Shown: piece by piece, positions 15,941 to 24,300 of the stretch
Numbering within the stretch: position 1 is the stretch's first letter
Layout: every line of letters begins with the position of its first letter
Source of the DNA: Carboxydothermus pertinax
Lineage (GTDB): Bacteria > Bacillota > Z-2901 > Carboxydothermales > Carboxydothermaceae
NCBI RefSeq assembly: GCF_001950255.1
Contig: NZ_BDJK01000024.1
Span: forward strand, 1-33,376
Direction of reading: 5' to 3'
Length of the DNA stretch: 33,376 nt
Notes under the pieces: generated by a model
Seen by the model: only the letters and a program-made list of their open reading frames with translations
Database searches by the model: none
What the model was told of the DNA's origin: nothing
Position numbers and translations under genes: made by a program

Positions 15941-16351
15941 ATGTTTAAAAAAATTGACCATCTTGGTATAGCGGTTGCAAATTTAGAAAAGGCAATTAAA
16001 ACTTTTGAGCTTTTAGGTTTTAAAGTTGCGGGAATGGAGGAAGTACCAGAGCAAAAGGTTAAAGTGGCGTTTTTGCCGGTAGGAGAGAGCAATGTAGAGC
16101 TTTTAATGCCCACCGATGAGAAAAGTACCATTGCCAGGTTTCTCATGAATAAAGGAGAAGGAGTACATCATCTTGCCTTTTTAGTGGAAAACATTGAGGA
16201 AAAATTAGCGGAATTTAAGGAAAAAGGTTTTACTTTAATCGATGAAAAACCACGGGTAGGAGCCCATGGGAAAAAAATTGCCTTTTTACATCCCAAGTCA
16301 ATAAACGGTGTATTAATAGAACTTTGCGAGGTGGTGGGCGATGGAAAATAA
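15941..16351 (+). CDS. mce: Methylmalonyl-CoA epimerase
   Basis: Interconverts (R)- and (S)-methylmalonyl-CoA, joining the mutase and carboxylase steps. 136 aa vicinal-oxygen-chelate fold: [20 protein letters not shown] gives metal ligand His near residue 6, [17 protein letters not shown] the second histidine region, and [12 protein letters not shown] the glutamate ligand. Two beta-alpha-beta-beta-beta repeats are evident. The start is one base after the mcmA2 stop, with AAGGAGG upstream (15928-15934), and the 3' end overlaps the carboxyltransferase gene by 11 bases. Confidence 0.94.
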   Translation: MFKKIDHLGIAVANLEKAIKTFELLGFKVAGMEEVPEQKVKVAFLPVGESNVELLMPTDEKSTIARFLMNKGEGVHHLAFLVENIEEKLAEFKEKGFTLIDEKPRVGAHGKKIAFLHPKSINGVLIELCEVVGDGK

Positions 16352-17882
16352 ATTACAGGAATTATATCAGAAAAAAAAGGAATCCCTCTTGGGTGGCGGT
16401 GAGAAAAGGATTAAAAGACAGCACGAATCAGGAAAATTGACGGCCCGGGAGAGGATTAACCTTTTACTTGATCCCGGAAGCTTTGTGGAGCTCGATATGT
16501 TTGTGCGGGGAGAACAGGGGGAGTTCTCCAAAACGGACATGGAAAATTACGGTGAAGGAGTAGTAACCGGCTACGGCACGATAAACGGTCGTACCGTCTA
16601 CCTCTTTTCCCAGGATTTTACCGTATACGGTGGTTCTTTAGGGGAGCTTCATTCGGCTAAAATTTGTAAAGTAATGGATTTGGCAATGAAAGCGGGTGTT
16701 CCGTTTATAGGCCTTAATGATTCCGGAGGAGCAAGGATTCAGGAAGGGGTTTATTCCTTAAGTGCCTATGGCAATATTTTCTACCGCAATACTCTGGCAT
16801 CGGGAGTAATTCCCCAGATTTCGGTAATTATGGGGCCGTGCGCGGGAGGAGCGGTTTATTCTCCGGCCATAACTGACTTTATCTTTATGGTGGATAAAAC
16901 CAGCCAGATGTTTATCACCGGACCCCAGGTCATAAAATCGGTTACCGGGGAAGAAGTGAGTCCCGAGGAACTGGGAGGCGCAATGACCCACAACCATATA
17001 AGCGGCGTTGCCCATTTTGTCGGGGAAAACGAAGAAAAAACTTTAAGTATGGTTAGAAAGCTTTTAGAATATTTACCTCAAAACAACCTTGAAGAACCCC
17101 TGCCCAGAACTCCCATGCCACCGTTATATGCCGCGGAAGAACTTCTTGGGATTGTCCCGGAGGACCCCAACCGTCAGTATGACGTTCGGGAGGTAATAAT
17201 TAGAATTGTCGATAATAGTGAATTTTTTGAGGTGCATAAATACTTTGCGGAAAATGCTGTGGTTGGGTTTGCCCGGTTATCTGGACGGGTAGTAGGAATT
17301 GTGGCCAATCAACCCCGGTACCTGGCGGGTACTTTGGATATCAATGCCTCCGATAAAATTGCCCGCTTTGTGCGTTTTTGCGATAGCTTTAATATTCCCC
17401 TTCTAACCTTTGTAGATGTTCCAGGGTTTTTACCGGGAATCAATCAGGAGTATGGCGGGATTATCCGGCATGGAGCCAAAATTCTCTATGCGTACTCGGA
17501 GGCTACTGTTCCCAAACTTACGGTTATCTTACGGAAAGCCTATGGTGGAGCGTATGTGGCAATGTGTAGCCGTTCTCTTGGAGCGGATGCTGCCTTTGCC
17601 TGGCCAACGGCGGAAATTGCGGTGATGGGGCCTGAAGGAGCAGCCAATATTATTTTCAGGGATGAAATAGCCCGGGCGGAGGATCCGGTGAAAGTTAGGG
17701 CGGAAAAAACCGCCATGTACCGGGAAAAATTCTGTAATCCCTATGTGGCTGCGGCCAAAGGCATGATTGATGATGTAATAGATCCCCGGGAGACCCGGGA
17801 CCGCTTAATAAGGGCCTTAGAAGCCATCAGTACCAAGCGGGAGTCAAGACCAATGAAGAAACACGGAAATATTCCCTTTTAA
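16341..17882 (+). CDS. Propionyl-/methylmalonyl-CoA carboxyltransferase subunit
   Basis: Carboxyltransferase that moves CO2 between carboxybiotin and propionyl-CoA. 513 aa, normal for PccB/MmdA. It shows [59 protein letters not shown], the [15 protein letters not shown] oxyanion motif in the N-terminal half, and [32 protein letters not shown] with [17 protein letters not shown] in the C-terminal half. MmdA (sodium-pump decarboxylase) and PccB are hard to separate by sequence. The window has an ATP-grasp biotin carboxylase and a carrier in the operon but no MmdB-type membrane subunit, so an ATP-linked carboxylase is favoured. ATG 16341 has GAGGTGG upstream inside mce. Confidence 0.92.
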   Translation: MENKLQELYQKKKESLLGGGEKRIKRQHESGKLTARERINLLLDPGSFVELDMFVRGEQGEFSKTDMENYGEGVVTGYGTINGRTVYLFSQDFTVYGGSLGELHSAKICKVMDLAMKAGVPFIGLNDSGGARIQEGVYSLSAYGNIFYRNTLASGVIPQISVIMGPCAGGAVYSPAITDFIFMVDKTSQMFITGPQVIKSVTGEEVSPEELGGAMTHNHISGVAHFVGENEEKTLSMVRKLLEYLPQNNLEEPLPRTPMPPLYAAEELLGIVPEDPNRQYDVREVIIRIVDNSEFFEVHKYFAENAVVGFARLSGRVVGIVANQPRYLAGTLDINASDKIARFVRFCDSFNIPLLTFVDVPGFLPGINQEYGGIIRHGAKILYAYSEATVPKLTVILRKAYGGAYVAMCSRSLGADAAFAWPTAEIAVMGPEGAANIIFRDEIARAEDPVKVRAEKTAMYREKFCNPYVAAAKGMIDDVIDPRETRDRLIRALEAISTKRESRPMKKHGNIPF

Positions 17883-17906
17883 CAGCCCCAAAAGGAGGTG
17901 AGAGGG

Positions 17907-19454
17907 GTGCAGGAAAAAATCTTAATAGCCAACCGGGGAGAAATTGCTCTTAGAATAATCCGGGCGTGTAAGGAACTGGGAATAACTTCGGCGGTGGTTT
18001 ATACCCCTGCCGATAAAGATAGTTTGCCCGTAAAAATAGCCGATGAAGCTTATCCCTTAAAGGATAACAAAAGCTATTTAAAGATTGAAGAGATAATTTC
18101 TGTAGCTTTAAAAAATAATGTAACGGCGATTCATCCCGGGTATGGCTTTTTGGCTGAAAATCCGGCCTTTGCTAAGAGCTGCTTGGATGCAGGAATAAAA
18201 TTTATTGGTCCTTCGGCTAAGGCTATCGAGCTTATGGGAGATAAGGCCGTAGCCCGGGAAATTATGCAAAAAGCGGGCGTTCCTGTGATACCAGGATCCA
18301 ATGGAGAAATAACTGATTTTCGGGAAGCGTTAAAGATTGCGGACGAAATTGGCTACCCGGTTATAGTTAAAGCTGCCGGCGGAGGTGGCGGCCGGGGAAT
18401 GCGGATTGTTCATACTCCTAAAGAGTTAGAAGAAGCTATCCAGGCGGCAGCCCGGGAGGCGGCTTCTACCTTTGGAAATTCCAAGCTTTATTTAGAAAAA
18501 TATCTTCAGGACTGCCGGCACGTGGAGTTTCAAATTTTGGCGGATCAATACGGTAATGCGGTTTATCTGGGGGAGCGGGATTGCTCACTGCAGCGGCGAA
18601 ACCAAAAAGTCATTGAAGAAGGCCCCTGTCATGTTTTGACCGAAAGACTGCGAAAAAAAATGGGCGAGCTTGCGGTCCGTTCCGCTATGGCTGTCCATTA
18701 TGCGGGAGCTGGGACTGTAGAATTTTTATTAGATGACCGGGGAAACTTTTATTTTATTGAAATGAATACCCGGATTCAAGTGGAACATCCGGTAACGGAA
18801 ATGATTGCAGGCATAGACATAGTTAAAGAGCAGATAAAAATTGGCCTGGGGGAAAGATTGAGCCTTACCCAGAAAGATATAAAAATTTATGGCCATGCCA
18901 TTGAGTGTCGGGTAAATGCCGAAGACCCTATATCTTTTATTCCTACCCCCGGAGAAATTAAAAAGCTTATGCTACCCCAGGGGCCCTTTGTCCGGGTGGA
19001 TACTGCTGTGTATGAAGGTTATACGATTCCTCCTTACTACGATTCGATGATTGCCAAATTAATTGTCTGGGGAAGAACGCGGGAAGAGGCAATTATCCGG
19101 ATGAAAAGAGCTCTAGAGGAATTTATTATATTCGGAGTTTCCACCAACTTACCCTTTTTACGAAAAGTTATGGATAATGCCTTTTATCGCCGGGGAGAAG
19201 TTTATACCAACTTTATTAAGCGGCGAATGGAGCCATTAACCCCGGAAGACCTTGAAGGCTATCGGGATAAGGACCTTTTTGCTGAAAGTGTTTCCTGGGA
19301 ACAGCCGCTGGAAGAGATTATCGCTGCTGTAGCTGCGGCTTTTGCTGCTGAAAATAAAAAAGAAGTTCAAGAGCAGTACTTACCGATTTCTGCCTGGAAG
19401 GTCGGTGGGCTTTTAGAACAGATGCAACGGCGGCTTTATAAAGGGGGTGTTTAA
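17907..19454 (+). CDS. accC: Biotin carboxylase with C-terminal extension
   Basis: ATP-grasp enzyme that carboxylates biotin on the carrier encoded next. 515 aa, compared with about 450 for classic AccC. KILIANRGEIALRIIRACKELGI, AIHPGYGFLAENPAFA, KAAGGGGGRGMRIV (nucleotide loop), EKYLQDCRHVEFQILAD, RDCSLQRRNQKVIEEGPC and IEMNTRIQVEHPVTEMI are standard and intact. From about residue 455 a tail follows with LEEIIAAVAAAFAAE and ISAWKVGGLLEQMQRRLY, unlike ordinary AccC and similar to the AAIAAAL...W tails of biotin-dependent decarboxylase subunits. GTG 17907 is preferred over GTG 17898, which lies inside the AAAGGAGGTG ribosome site. Likely acts in this operon's propionyl-CoA carboxylase rather than in fatty acid synthesis. 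Confidence 0.92.
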   Translation: MQEKILIANRGEIALRIIRACKELGITSAVVYTPADKDSLPVKIADEAYPLKDNKSYLKIEEIISVALKNNVTAIHPGYGFLAENPAFAKSCLDAGIKFIGPSAKAIELMGDKAVAREIMQKAGVPVIPGSNGEITDFREALKIADEIGYPVIVKAAGGGGGRGMRIVHTPKELEEAIQAAAREAASTFGNSKLYLEKYLQDCRHVEFQILADQYGNAVYLGERDCSLQRRNQKVIEEGPCHVLTERLRKKMGELAVRSAMAVHYAGAGTVEFLLDDRGNFYFIEMNTRIQVEHPVTEMIAGIDIVKEQIKIGLGERLSLTQKDIKIYGHAIECRVNAEDPISFIPTPGEIKKLMLPQGPFVRVDTAVYEGYTIPPYYDSMIAKLIVWGRTREEAIIRMKRALEEFIIFGVSTNLPFLRKVMDNAFYRRGEVYTNFIKRRMEPLTPEDLEGYRDKDLFAESVSWEQPLEEIIAAVAAAFAAENKKEVQEQYLPISAWKVGGLLEQMQRRLYKGGV

Positions 19455-19455
19455 G

Positions 19456-19848
19456 GTGGTTAAAAAGTTTAAAATACGAGTGAATGGTCGCGAATACGAG
19501 ATCGAAGTGGAGGAAATTCACACCGAGGGCTGGGGAATAATTCCAAATACCCAGGAACTATATAAAAATCAGAATTTACCGGGAAATGAGACCAGAACTG
19601 CAGGAGCCTCAATGCCTTTCAAGGCCAACGGAGCAGCGTCTGGGGTAAAAGCTCCTATGCCCGGGGTAGTGGTGGCTATTAAAGTAAAACCCGGGGACAC
19701 GGTAGGGCCTCAGGACGTAGTAATTACCATTGAAGCAATGAAAATGGAAAATGAAATTACCGCCGGTAGAAGCGGAATGGTGGAGCAAATTTTAGTTGCC
19801 GAGGGGGATACGGTCCAGGCCGGCCAGTTATTGATAACCTTAAAATAA
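19456..19848 (+). CDS. Biotin carboxyl carrier protein
   Basis: 130 aa carrier. Basic N-terminal part VKKFKIRVNGREYEIEVEEI, a polar linker, then the biotinyl domain from about residue 60: GVKAPMPGVVVAIKVKPGDTV and IEAMKMENEITA, whose lysine receives biotin, then the closing GDTVQAGQLLITLK. GTG 19456 directly follows the accC stop (TAA-GGTG) with GGGGG at 19443-19447, so it is preferred over GTG 19447, which is inside the ribosome site. It resembles the small biotin carriers of methylmalonyl-CoA decarboxylases and propionyl-CoA carboxylases. Last gene of the operon, terminated immediately after. Confidence 0.93.
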   Translation: MVKKFKIRVNGREYEIEVEEIHTEGWGIIPNTQELYKNQNLPGNETRTAGASMPFKANGAASGVKAPMPGVVVAIKVKPGDTVGPQDVVITIEAMKMENEITAGRSGMVEQILVAEGDTVQAGQLLITLK

Positions 19849-19850
19849 AA

Positions 19851-19879
19851 AGGGCCAAATTTTGGCTCTTTTTTCTTTT
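19851..19879 (+). terminator. Terminator of the methylmalonyl-CoA operon
   Basis: AGGGCC (19851-19856) pairs with GGCTCT (19864-19869, one G-T pair), extendable by AAA/TTT, followed by TTTTTTCTTTT. Confidence 0.85.
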
Positions 19880-19948
19880 GGGAAAAGGATTTTGGGAAAT
19901 GATAAAGAAAAATAAATAATAAATTTTGAAAGATCAGGAGGGGTAAAA

Positions 19949-20629
19949 ATGAAAATTACTTTTTTAGGTCATGCTGGTTTTTTCGTAGAGGCGGAAGGAC
20001 TTAAGTTTTTGTTTGATCCCTTTTTAACCGGAAATCCAGTGGCAGCAAAACGACCCGAGGAAATGACCGCCGACTACATTTTCGTAAGTCACGGGCACGG
20101 CGACCATCTGGGAGATACGGTGCCAATTGCTCAAAAGAGCGATGCTACGGTTATTGGGGTTTTTGAGCTTTGTAATTTTCTTTCCCGTCAGAACGTGAAA
20201 ACCCATCCCATGCATATTGGAGGAAGATATAACTTTGGTAAATTTACGGTGAAACTGACTCCTGCCTGGCATGGTAGTTCCTTTGGCGAAGGGCCGGTAG
20301 AATCCCTGGGTAATCCCTGCGGCTTTTTGCTGACCGTGGGAGGTCAAACCTTATACCATACTGGCGATACCGGAGTTTTTTACGATATGAAACTAATAGC
20401 TGAAATTGACCCGGTGGATATTTTACTTCTACCAATTGGCGGTAACTTTACCATGGACATAAAAGATGCTCTAAAGGCCGTAGAACTTATAAAACCCCGG
20501 CACGTTATTCCCATGCACTATAATACCTGGCCTTTAATTGCGGTAAATGCTGAAGAATTTAGGGCTAAAGGGAGTTCCTTGGGAGCGGAAGTCCACATGG
20601 TAAATCCCGGTGAAACGGTTGTCCTGTAA
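19949..20629 (+). CDS. Metallo-beta-lactamase-fold hydrolase, UPF0173 type
   Basis: 226 aa metal-dependent hydrolase. MKITFLGHAGFFVEAEGLKFLFDPFLTGNP opens the fold, FVSHGHGDHLGDT gives the HxHxDH metal-binding motif near residue 48, GNPCGFLLTVGGQTLYHTGDTGVFYDM the bridging aspartate, and VIPMHYNTWP the last histidine. Length and layout fit the UPF0173 family; substrate unknown. ATG 19949 has AGGAGGGG upstream. It stands between the operon terminator and psd, with its own untested promoter in the AT-rich 19880-19930. Confidence 0.9.
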   Translation: MKITFLGHAGFFVEAEGLKFLFDPFLTGNPVAAKRPEEMTADYIFVSHGHGDHLGDTVPIAQKSDATVIGVFELCNFLSRQNVKTHPMHIGGRYNFGKFTVKLTPAWHGSSFGEGPVESLGNPCGFLLTVGGQTLYHTGDTGVFYDMKLIAEIDPVDILLLPIGGNFTMDIKDALKAVELIKPRHVIPMHYNTWPLIAVNAEEFRAKGSSLGAEVHMVNPGETVVL

Positions 20630-20676
20630 ATAAAATAATGGTAAAATAAGCGATAGATTTTTTGGCGGAGGTTAGG

Positions 20677-21318
20677 ATGAAAGAACCGGTAATAATGTAT
20701 CGAGAAAGTTTTTGGTATTTAATTGGAGTAGGAGCCTTAGCTATTTTAGGGTTTATTTTTAACCTCTGGCTTGGGATTTTTGTTTCTCTTTTATTTCTTT
20801 TTATCCTCTTCTTCTTTCGAAATCCCCGGCGGATTATTCCGGCCGATGAACAGAGTATTGTTTCTCCGGCGGATGGCGTAATTTTAGAGGTAGCTGAAGT
20901 ATTGGAAAACTCTTACTTAAAAGGTCCCGCGGTAAAAGTTAGTATTTTTTTATCCCTGTTTGATGTTCATGTAAACCGGGCTCCGCTAAGCGGTCAGGTG
21001 GAATATATCCATTATCGTCCTGGAAAATTTTTACCAGCGTTTAAAAGCCACGCTTCGGAAATCAATGAGCGAAATTACATTGGAATAAAAAATTCCCGTG
21101 TTAAAGTTTTAGTAGTGCAAATTACTGGTTTTGTTGCTCGCCGGATTGTATCTTTTGTTAAATTGGGAGATAATTTAAATAAGGGCCAACTTTTTGGTAT
21201 GATAAAATTTGGCTCCTGTACGGAAATTTATTTGCCAAAAGACCGGGTAGAGATCCTGGTGCAAAAAGGTGAGCGGGTTTTTGGCGGGACTACGGTAATT
21301 GGGAGGATAAAAGAATGA
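20677..21318 (+). CDS. psd: Phosphatidylserine decarboxylase proenzyme (small archaeal-type)
   Basis: Membrane-bound pyruvoyl enzyme that converts phosphatidylserine to phosphatidylethanolamine. 213 aa, the short form. A hydrophobic hairpin spans about residues 8-45 and is followed by FFRNPRRIIPADEQSIVSPADGVI, a family hallmark, then SIFLSLFDVHVNRAPLSGQVEY. GQLFGMIKFGSCTEIYLP carries the Gly-Ser at which self-cleavage would form the pyruvoyl group. ATG 20677 is preferred over TTG 20662 since GGAGG at 20667-20671 precedes it by five bases. Its stop overlaps the start of pssA by four bases (ATGA), so the two lipid genes are coupled. Confidence 0.93.
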   Translation: MKEPVIMYRESFWYLIGVGALAILGFIFNLWLGIFVSLLFLFILFFFRNPRRIIPADEQSIVSPADGVILEVAEVLENSYLKGPAVKVSIFLSLFDVHVNRAPLSGQVEYIHYRPGKFLPAFKSHASEINERNYIGIKNSRVKVLVVQITGFVARRIVSFVKLGDNLNKGQLFGMIKFGSCTEIYLPKDRVEILVQKGERVFGGTTVIGRIKE

Positions 21319-21827
21319 TCTTACGGGCAATACCATCGGCGTGTACCCTTTTAAACCTTGCAATGGGTATGCTTTCCATTATCGCAACGATTAATGATAA
21401 TTACTTTTTAGCAGCTATCTTAATTTTAATCAGTGTATTTTCTGATGGAATTGATGGACGACTGGCCCGGCGATTTGATGTTGCCTCAGATTTTGGTAAA
21501 CAGCTTGACTCTCTGGCTGATTTGGTGTCTTTTGGAGTAGCTCCGGCGTTATTAGTTTATGCTGATAGTTTAAGTGGTTATGGGTATATCGGGCTTTTAT
21601 TTATTGTATTATATACTATTGCCGGAGCCTGGAGGCTTGCCCGTTTTAATATTTTAAATATCTCTGGCTATTTCGTCGGAGTACCTATTACTTTTGCGGG
21701 AGGTTTTACTGCAGGGTTAGTGCTATTATCATTGAAACTTGCGGCTTTCCCCCCAATTGCTTTTTTAATTATTACGCCTTTACTGACATATTTAATGGTA
21801 AGCCGTATTAAAGTCCCCAAGTATTAA
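21315..21827 (+). CDS. pssA: CDP-diacylglycerol-serine O-phosphatidyltransferase
   Basis: Membrane enzyme making phosphatidylserine from CDP-diacylglycerol and serine, the substrate for the Psd encoded upstream. 170 aa with about five hydrophobic segments. The CDP-alcohol phosphatidyltransferase motif is complete in SDGIDGRLARRFDVASDFG and KQLDSLADLVSFG (DG..AR........G...D...D). It is shorter than the approximately 240 aa of some relatives but normal for Firmicutes. The ATGA overlap with psd indicates one transcript. Confidence 0.93.
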   Translation: MILRAIPSACTLLNLAMGMLSIIATINDNYFLAAILILISVFSDGIDGRLARRFDVASDFGKQLDSLADLVSFGVAPALLVYADSLSGYGYIGLLFIVLYTIAGAWRLARFNILNISGYFVGVPITFAGGFTAGLVLLSLKLAAFPPIAFLIITPLLTYLMVSRIKVPKY

Positions 21828-21911
21828 ATTTTTTCCAACTTCTGATGTCCAAGTCACCAATCTCCAGCAGGGGCCGTATACTATGGTAGCCTTTTTAAAG
21901 GAGGGATTGGT

Positions 21912-21977
21912 GTGCGAGTAATTTATATACCACTTCCGGGAATTTTAAAATCCTTGATTAAACTTTTTATTAAATAG
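21912..21977 (+). CDS. spoVM: SpoVM-like 21-residue amphipathic peptide
   Basis: A 21-codon ORF with a strong AAAGGAGGG (21897-21905) six bases before its GTG and a terminator that begins on the last base of its TAG. The peptide starts MRVIYIPLPGILKSLIKL and ends basic. It aligns without gaps to the N-terminus of Bacillus subtilis SpoVM (MKFYTIKLPKFLGG...), sharing the initial Met-basic pair, Ile6, Leu8, the key Pro9, Leu12 and a basic residue at 17. SpoVM is a 26-residue amphipathic helix that marks the curved forespore membrane and is needed for spore coat and cortex assembly. It lies alone, after pssA, and is too short for usual gene callers. The assignment is by eye on a very short sequence; a leader peptide is the main alternative. 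Confidence 0.65.
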   Translation: MRVIYIPLPGILKSLIKLFIK

Positions 21978-22007
21978 ACGGGTACGGCCCGTCTTTTTTA
22001 TTTTTTT
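21977..22007 (+). terminator. Terminator after the SpoVM-like ORF
   Basis: GACGGG (21977-21982) pairs with CCCGTC (21988-21993) around TACGG, followed by TTTTTTATTTTTTT. The T-tract also contains the stop codon of the convergent AraC gene. Confidence 0.9.
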
Positions 22008-22831
22008 ACCTCCTTTTGATACTGCTTTGGGGTAATGTTGAAGGCTTTTTTAAATTCTTTGATGAAGTATGAGATATTTTCATATCCCACGTCATAACAT
22101 GTTTCGGTAACACTTTGGTGTTTTAGTAGCTCTCTTGCTTTTTTAAGTCTGAGCTCTTTGATATATTCCTTGGGAGTCTTGCAGGTATAAGTTTTGAAAT
22201 ATCTAATAAACTCATAATCCTCCATGCCAAAGTATTTGGCAATATCTGCTATTTTTATGTTCTTGGTATAACAATCGTTTATATAGCTTATTATGCTGTT
22301 TATTTTAGCATTCTTTACGGTACCTATAATTTCCTCTGCGCCTCTAAATTTTAAGATTTCATAGAGCAATTCCTGGATGTAAAGATTAAGTATAAATTCT
22401 TTGCCCTTTTCATTACTGTTAAAGGCTTTTACAATCTTCTTGTAAGTTCCTAAGGTCTCTTCATTGAATTTACTGAGAAAAAAGTGATTGGTTATTTTTT
22501 TTATTTCTTCAAAACCTAATTCAAGCTGTACTTTCTCAATTAACTGGCTAAGAACATTGTTGTCTACCTCTATAACCAGTGCCTTGGTTTTATTTCCTAT
22601 TTTTAAAATTACCTTTGAATTCGGGGCTAATATTGTAAAATCATCCTTGGTGTACTCAATACTATCAAAATCATTAATAACAACTTGCTTTTTACCCTCC
22701 AATATCGTGCAAATTCTCAAGTAGTTTTTGGAATAGTAGGTAGTTTTAATTGGTTTATCAAAATCGTAATACAAAATTTTAGCATTATCCGTATCAAATT
22801 CCTTATCCGGGGTTAAACTAGGTAAAAACAT
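21998..22831 (-). CDS. AraC-family transcription regulator
   Basis: 277 aa with an N-terminal cupin-like sensing domain (YDFDKPIKTTYYSKNYLRIC, ILEGKKQVVINDFDSIEYTK) and a C-terminal AraC/HTH_18 domain. The HTH_18 part is clear from INSIISYINDCYTKNIKIADIAKYFGMEDYEFIRYFKTY and the second helix pair CYDVGYENISYFIKEFKKAFNITPKQYQK. The ATG at 22831-22829 was chosen because AAGGGGTG lies six bases upstream; an in-frame TTG at 22870 has none. Divergent from the iron alcohol dehydrogenase 120 bases away, so it most likely controls that gene, perhaps in response to an alcohol or aldehyde. All arginine codons I checked are AGA, unlike its CGG-rich neighbours, which suggests transfer together with the dehydrogenase. 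Confidence 0.9.
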   Translation of the reverse strand: MFLPSLTPDKEFDTDNAKILYYDFDKPIKTTYYSKNYLRICTILEGKKQVVINDFDSIEYTKDDFTILAPNSKVILKIGNKTKALVIEVDNNVLSQLIEKVQLELGFEEIKKITNHFFLSKFNEETLGTYKKIVKAFNSNEKGKEFILNLYIQELLYEILKFRGAEEIIGTVKNAKINSIISYINDCYTKNIKIADIAKYFGMEDYEFIRYFKTYTCKTPKEYIKELRLKKARELLKHQSVTETCYDVGYENISYFIKEFKKAFNITPKQYQKEVKK

Positions 22832-22950
22832 TTTTTCACCCCTTGTGCAATTTTGTTTTAGTTTTTGCAAAAATGGATTAGAATAAGGGAAATCTTCTTG
22901 TTACAATTTTATCAAACATTAAGTTTAAATTAAATAAGGAGGTTTAGGAA

Positions 22951-24102
22951 ATGAAAACCTATCAATTTTACATGCCACCGGTTAGCTTTATGGGTATTGG
23001 TTGCCTAAATGAAGCAGGGAAGGAAGTTAAAAAACTAGGTTTTAAAAAAGCCCTTATTGTAACCGATAAGGTACTGGTTCAGATCGGTCTTGTTAATAAG
23101 TTAACCAAAATCTTGGACAACGAAGGAATAGAGTACGTAATTTTTGATGAAACTAAACCAAATCCAACGGTTAAAAATGTTGAAGATGGTCTTAAAATGT
23201 TAAAAGAAAATAACTGTGATTTTATAATTTCCTTTGGAGGAGGTTCACCCCACGACTGTGCCAAGGGGATAGGGCTGGTGGCAACTAACGGAGGTTCCAT
23301 CAAGGATTATGAAGGGGTTAACAAGTCAGCTAAACCTATTCTGCCCCTGGTTGCCATAAACACTACCGCTGGAACAGCCAGTGAAATGACCAGGTTTTCT
23401 ATAATAACTGACGAGGATAGGCATGTAAAGATGGCCATTGTTGATTGGCACGTAACTCCTACTATTGCAGTTAATGATCCTGAGTTGATGATTGATATGC
23501 CGAAATCTTTAACTGCGGCAACGGGTATGGATGCCTTAACTCATGCCATTGAAGCTTATGTATCCACTGATGCAACCCCGGTCACCGATGCTGCAGCCTT
23601 AATGGCAATTGAGCTTATCTTTAAGTACCTGAAAAGAGCGGTGGAAAATGGAAAAGATATTGAAGCAAGGGATAAAATGGCTTATGCTGAGTATTTAGCG
23701 GGAGTTGCCTTTAACAATGCAGGCTTGGGATACGTACACGCTATGGCACACCAGCTGGGAGGGTTTTATGATCTTCCCCATGGAGTTTGCAATGCTGTAT
23801 TGCTACCGCATGTGCAGGCATATAATCTGCATGTTGTACCCGAAAGGTTTATTGATATAGCTAAAGCAATGGGAATAAATGTAGAAAACTTATCAGCTAA
23901 AGAAGCTGGAGAAAAGGTACTTGAAGCGATAAAAGCTCTTTCAAAAGAAATTGGCATACCATCAGGCCTTAAGGAACTAGGTGTCAAGGAAGAGGACATC
24001 AAAACTTTATCGGAAAACGCCCTAAAGGATGCCTGTGGTCTTACGAATCCAAAGCAAGCAAGCCTGGAGGAGATAATGACGATATTTAAAACAGCGATGT
24101 AA
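22951..24102 (+). CDS. Iron-containing alcohol dehydrogenase
   Basis: Group III NAD(P)-dependent, metal-dependent dehydrogenase, 383 aa. NAD-binding [21 protein letters not shown] near 95, the [17 protein letters not shown] stretch near 137, and the metal-ligand segments [14 protein letters not shown] near 190 and [26 protein letters not shown] near 262 are intact. The closest named relatives by memory are ethanol and 1,3-propanediol dehydrogenases; substrate cannot be fixed. AGGAGG at 22938-22943 precedes ATG 22951. All five arginine codons I checked are AGG or AGA. It stands between a divergent AraC gene and the hdr-flx operon, a place matching that of adh beside flx-hdr in Desulfovibrio vulgaris, suggesting NAD(H) exchange with that complex. 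Confidence 0.93.
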   Translation: MKTYQFYMPPVSFMGIGCLNEAGKEVKKLGFKKALIVTDKVLVQIGLVNKLTKILDNEGIEYVIFDETKPNPTVKNVEDGLKMLKENNCDFIISFGGGSPHDCAKGIGLVATNGGSIKDYEGVNKSAKPILPLVAINTTAGTASEMTRFSIITDEDRHVKMAIVDWHVTPTIAVNDPELMIDMPKSLTAATGMDALTHAIEAYVSTDATPVTDAAALMAIELIFKYLKRAVENGKDIEARDKMAYAEYLAGVAFNNAGLGYVHAMAHQLGGFYDLPHGVCNAVLLPHVQAYNLHVVPERFIDIAKAMGINVENLSAKEAGEKVLEAIKALSKEIGIPSGLKELGVKEEDIKTLSENALKDACGLTNPKQASLEEIMTIFKTAM

Positions 24103-24145
24103 TTTTCAATAAAAAATTTTAATAATAGGCTTTTGTTGTTTAATT

Positions 24146-24189
24146 TTCGCCAAACCTTCGGGTATTGGCGAATTTTATTGCTTTTTTTT
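24146..24189 (+). terminator. Terminator of the alcohol dehydrogenase gene
   Basis: TTCGCCAA (24146-24153) pairs with TTGGCGAA (24165-24172), with ACC/GGT inside and a TTCG loop. It is followed by TTTTATTG and a run of eight T. Confidence 0.85.
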
Positions 24190-24208
24190 GAAGTATAACC
24201 AAAGGTTT

Positions 24209-24264
24209 TGTCGAAAAAATTAGCCTCGGAAAAGAGGAATTTTCTTTAAAAGGAAGAATATAAA
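24209..24264 (+). promoter_or_regulatory. Putative Spo0A box and promoter region of the hdr-flx operon
   Basis: TGTCGAA at 24209-24215, within TTTTGTCGAAAAAA, matches the Spo0A box. A TATAAA occurs at 24259-24264, but no good -35 lies 17 bases before it. The same ten-base TTGTCGAAAA recurs before the kinase gene at 31191. Confidence 0.4.
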
Positions 24265-24300
24265 TACCGTATGGAAAACCCTTATTTCTGGGAAAGGGAT

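Noticed and set aside
16341-19848. Sodium-pumping methylmalonyl-CoA decarboxylase
   Set aside because: No membrane beta subunit gene in the operon; an ATP-grasp biotin carboxylase is present instead.
22871-22950. A promoter for the alcohol dehydrogenase
   Set aside because: TTGTTA near 22910 has no convincing -10 at the right distance, so it was not listed.
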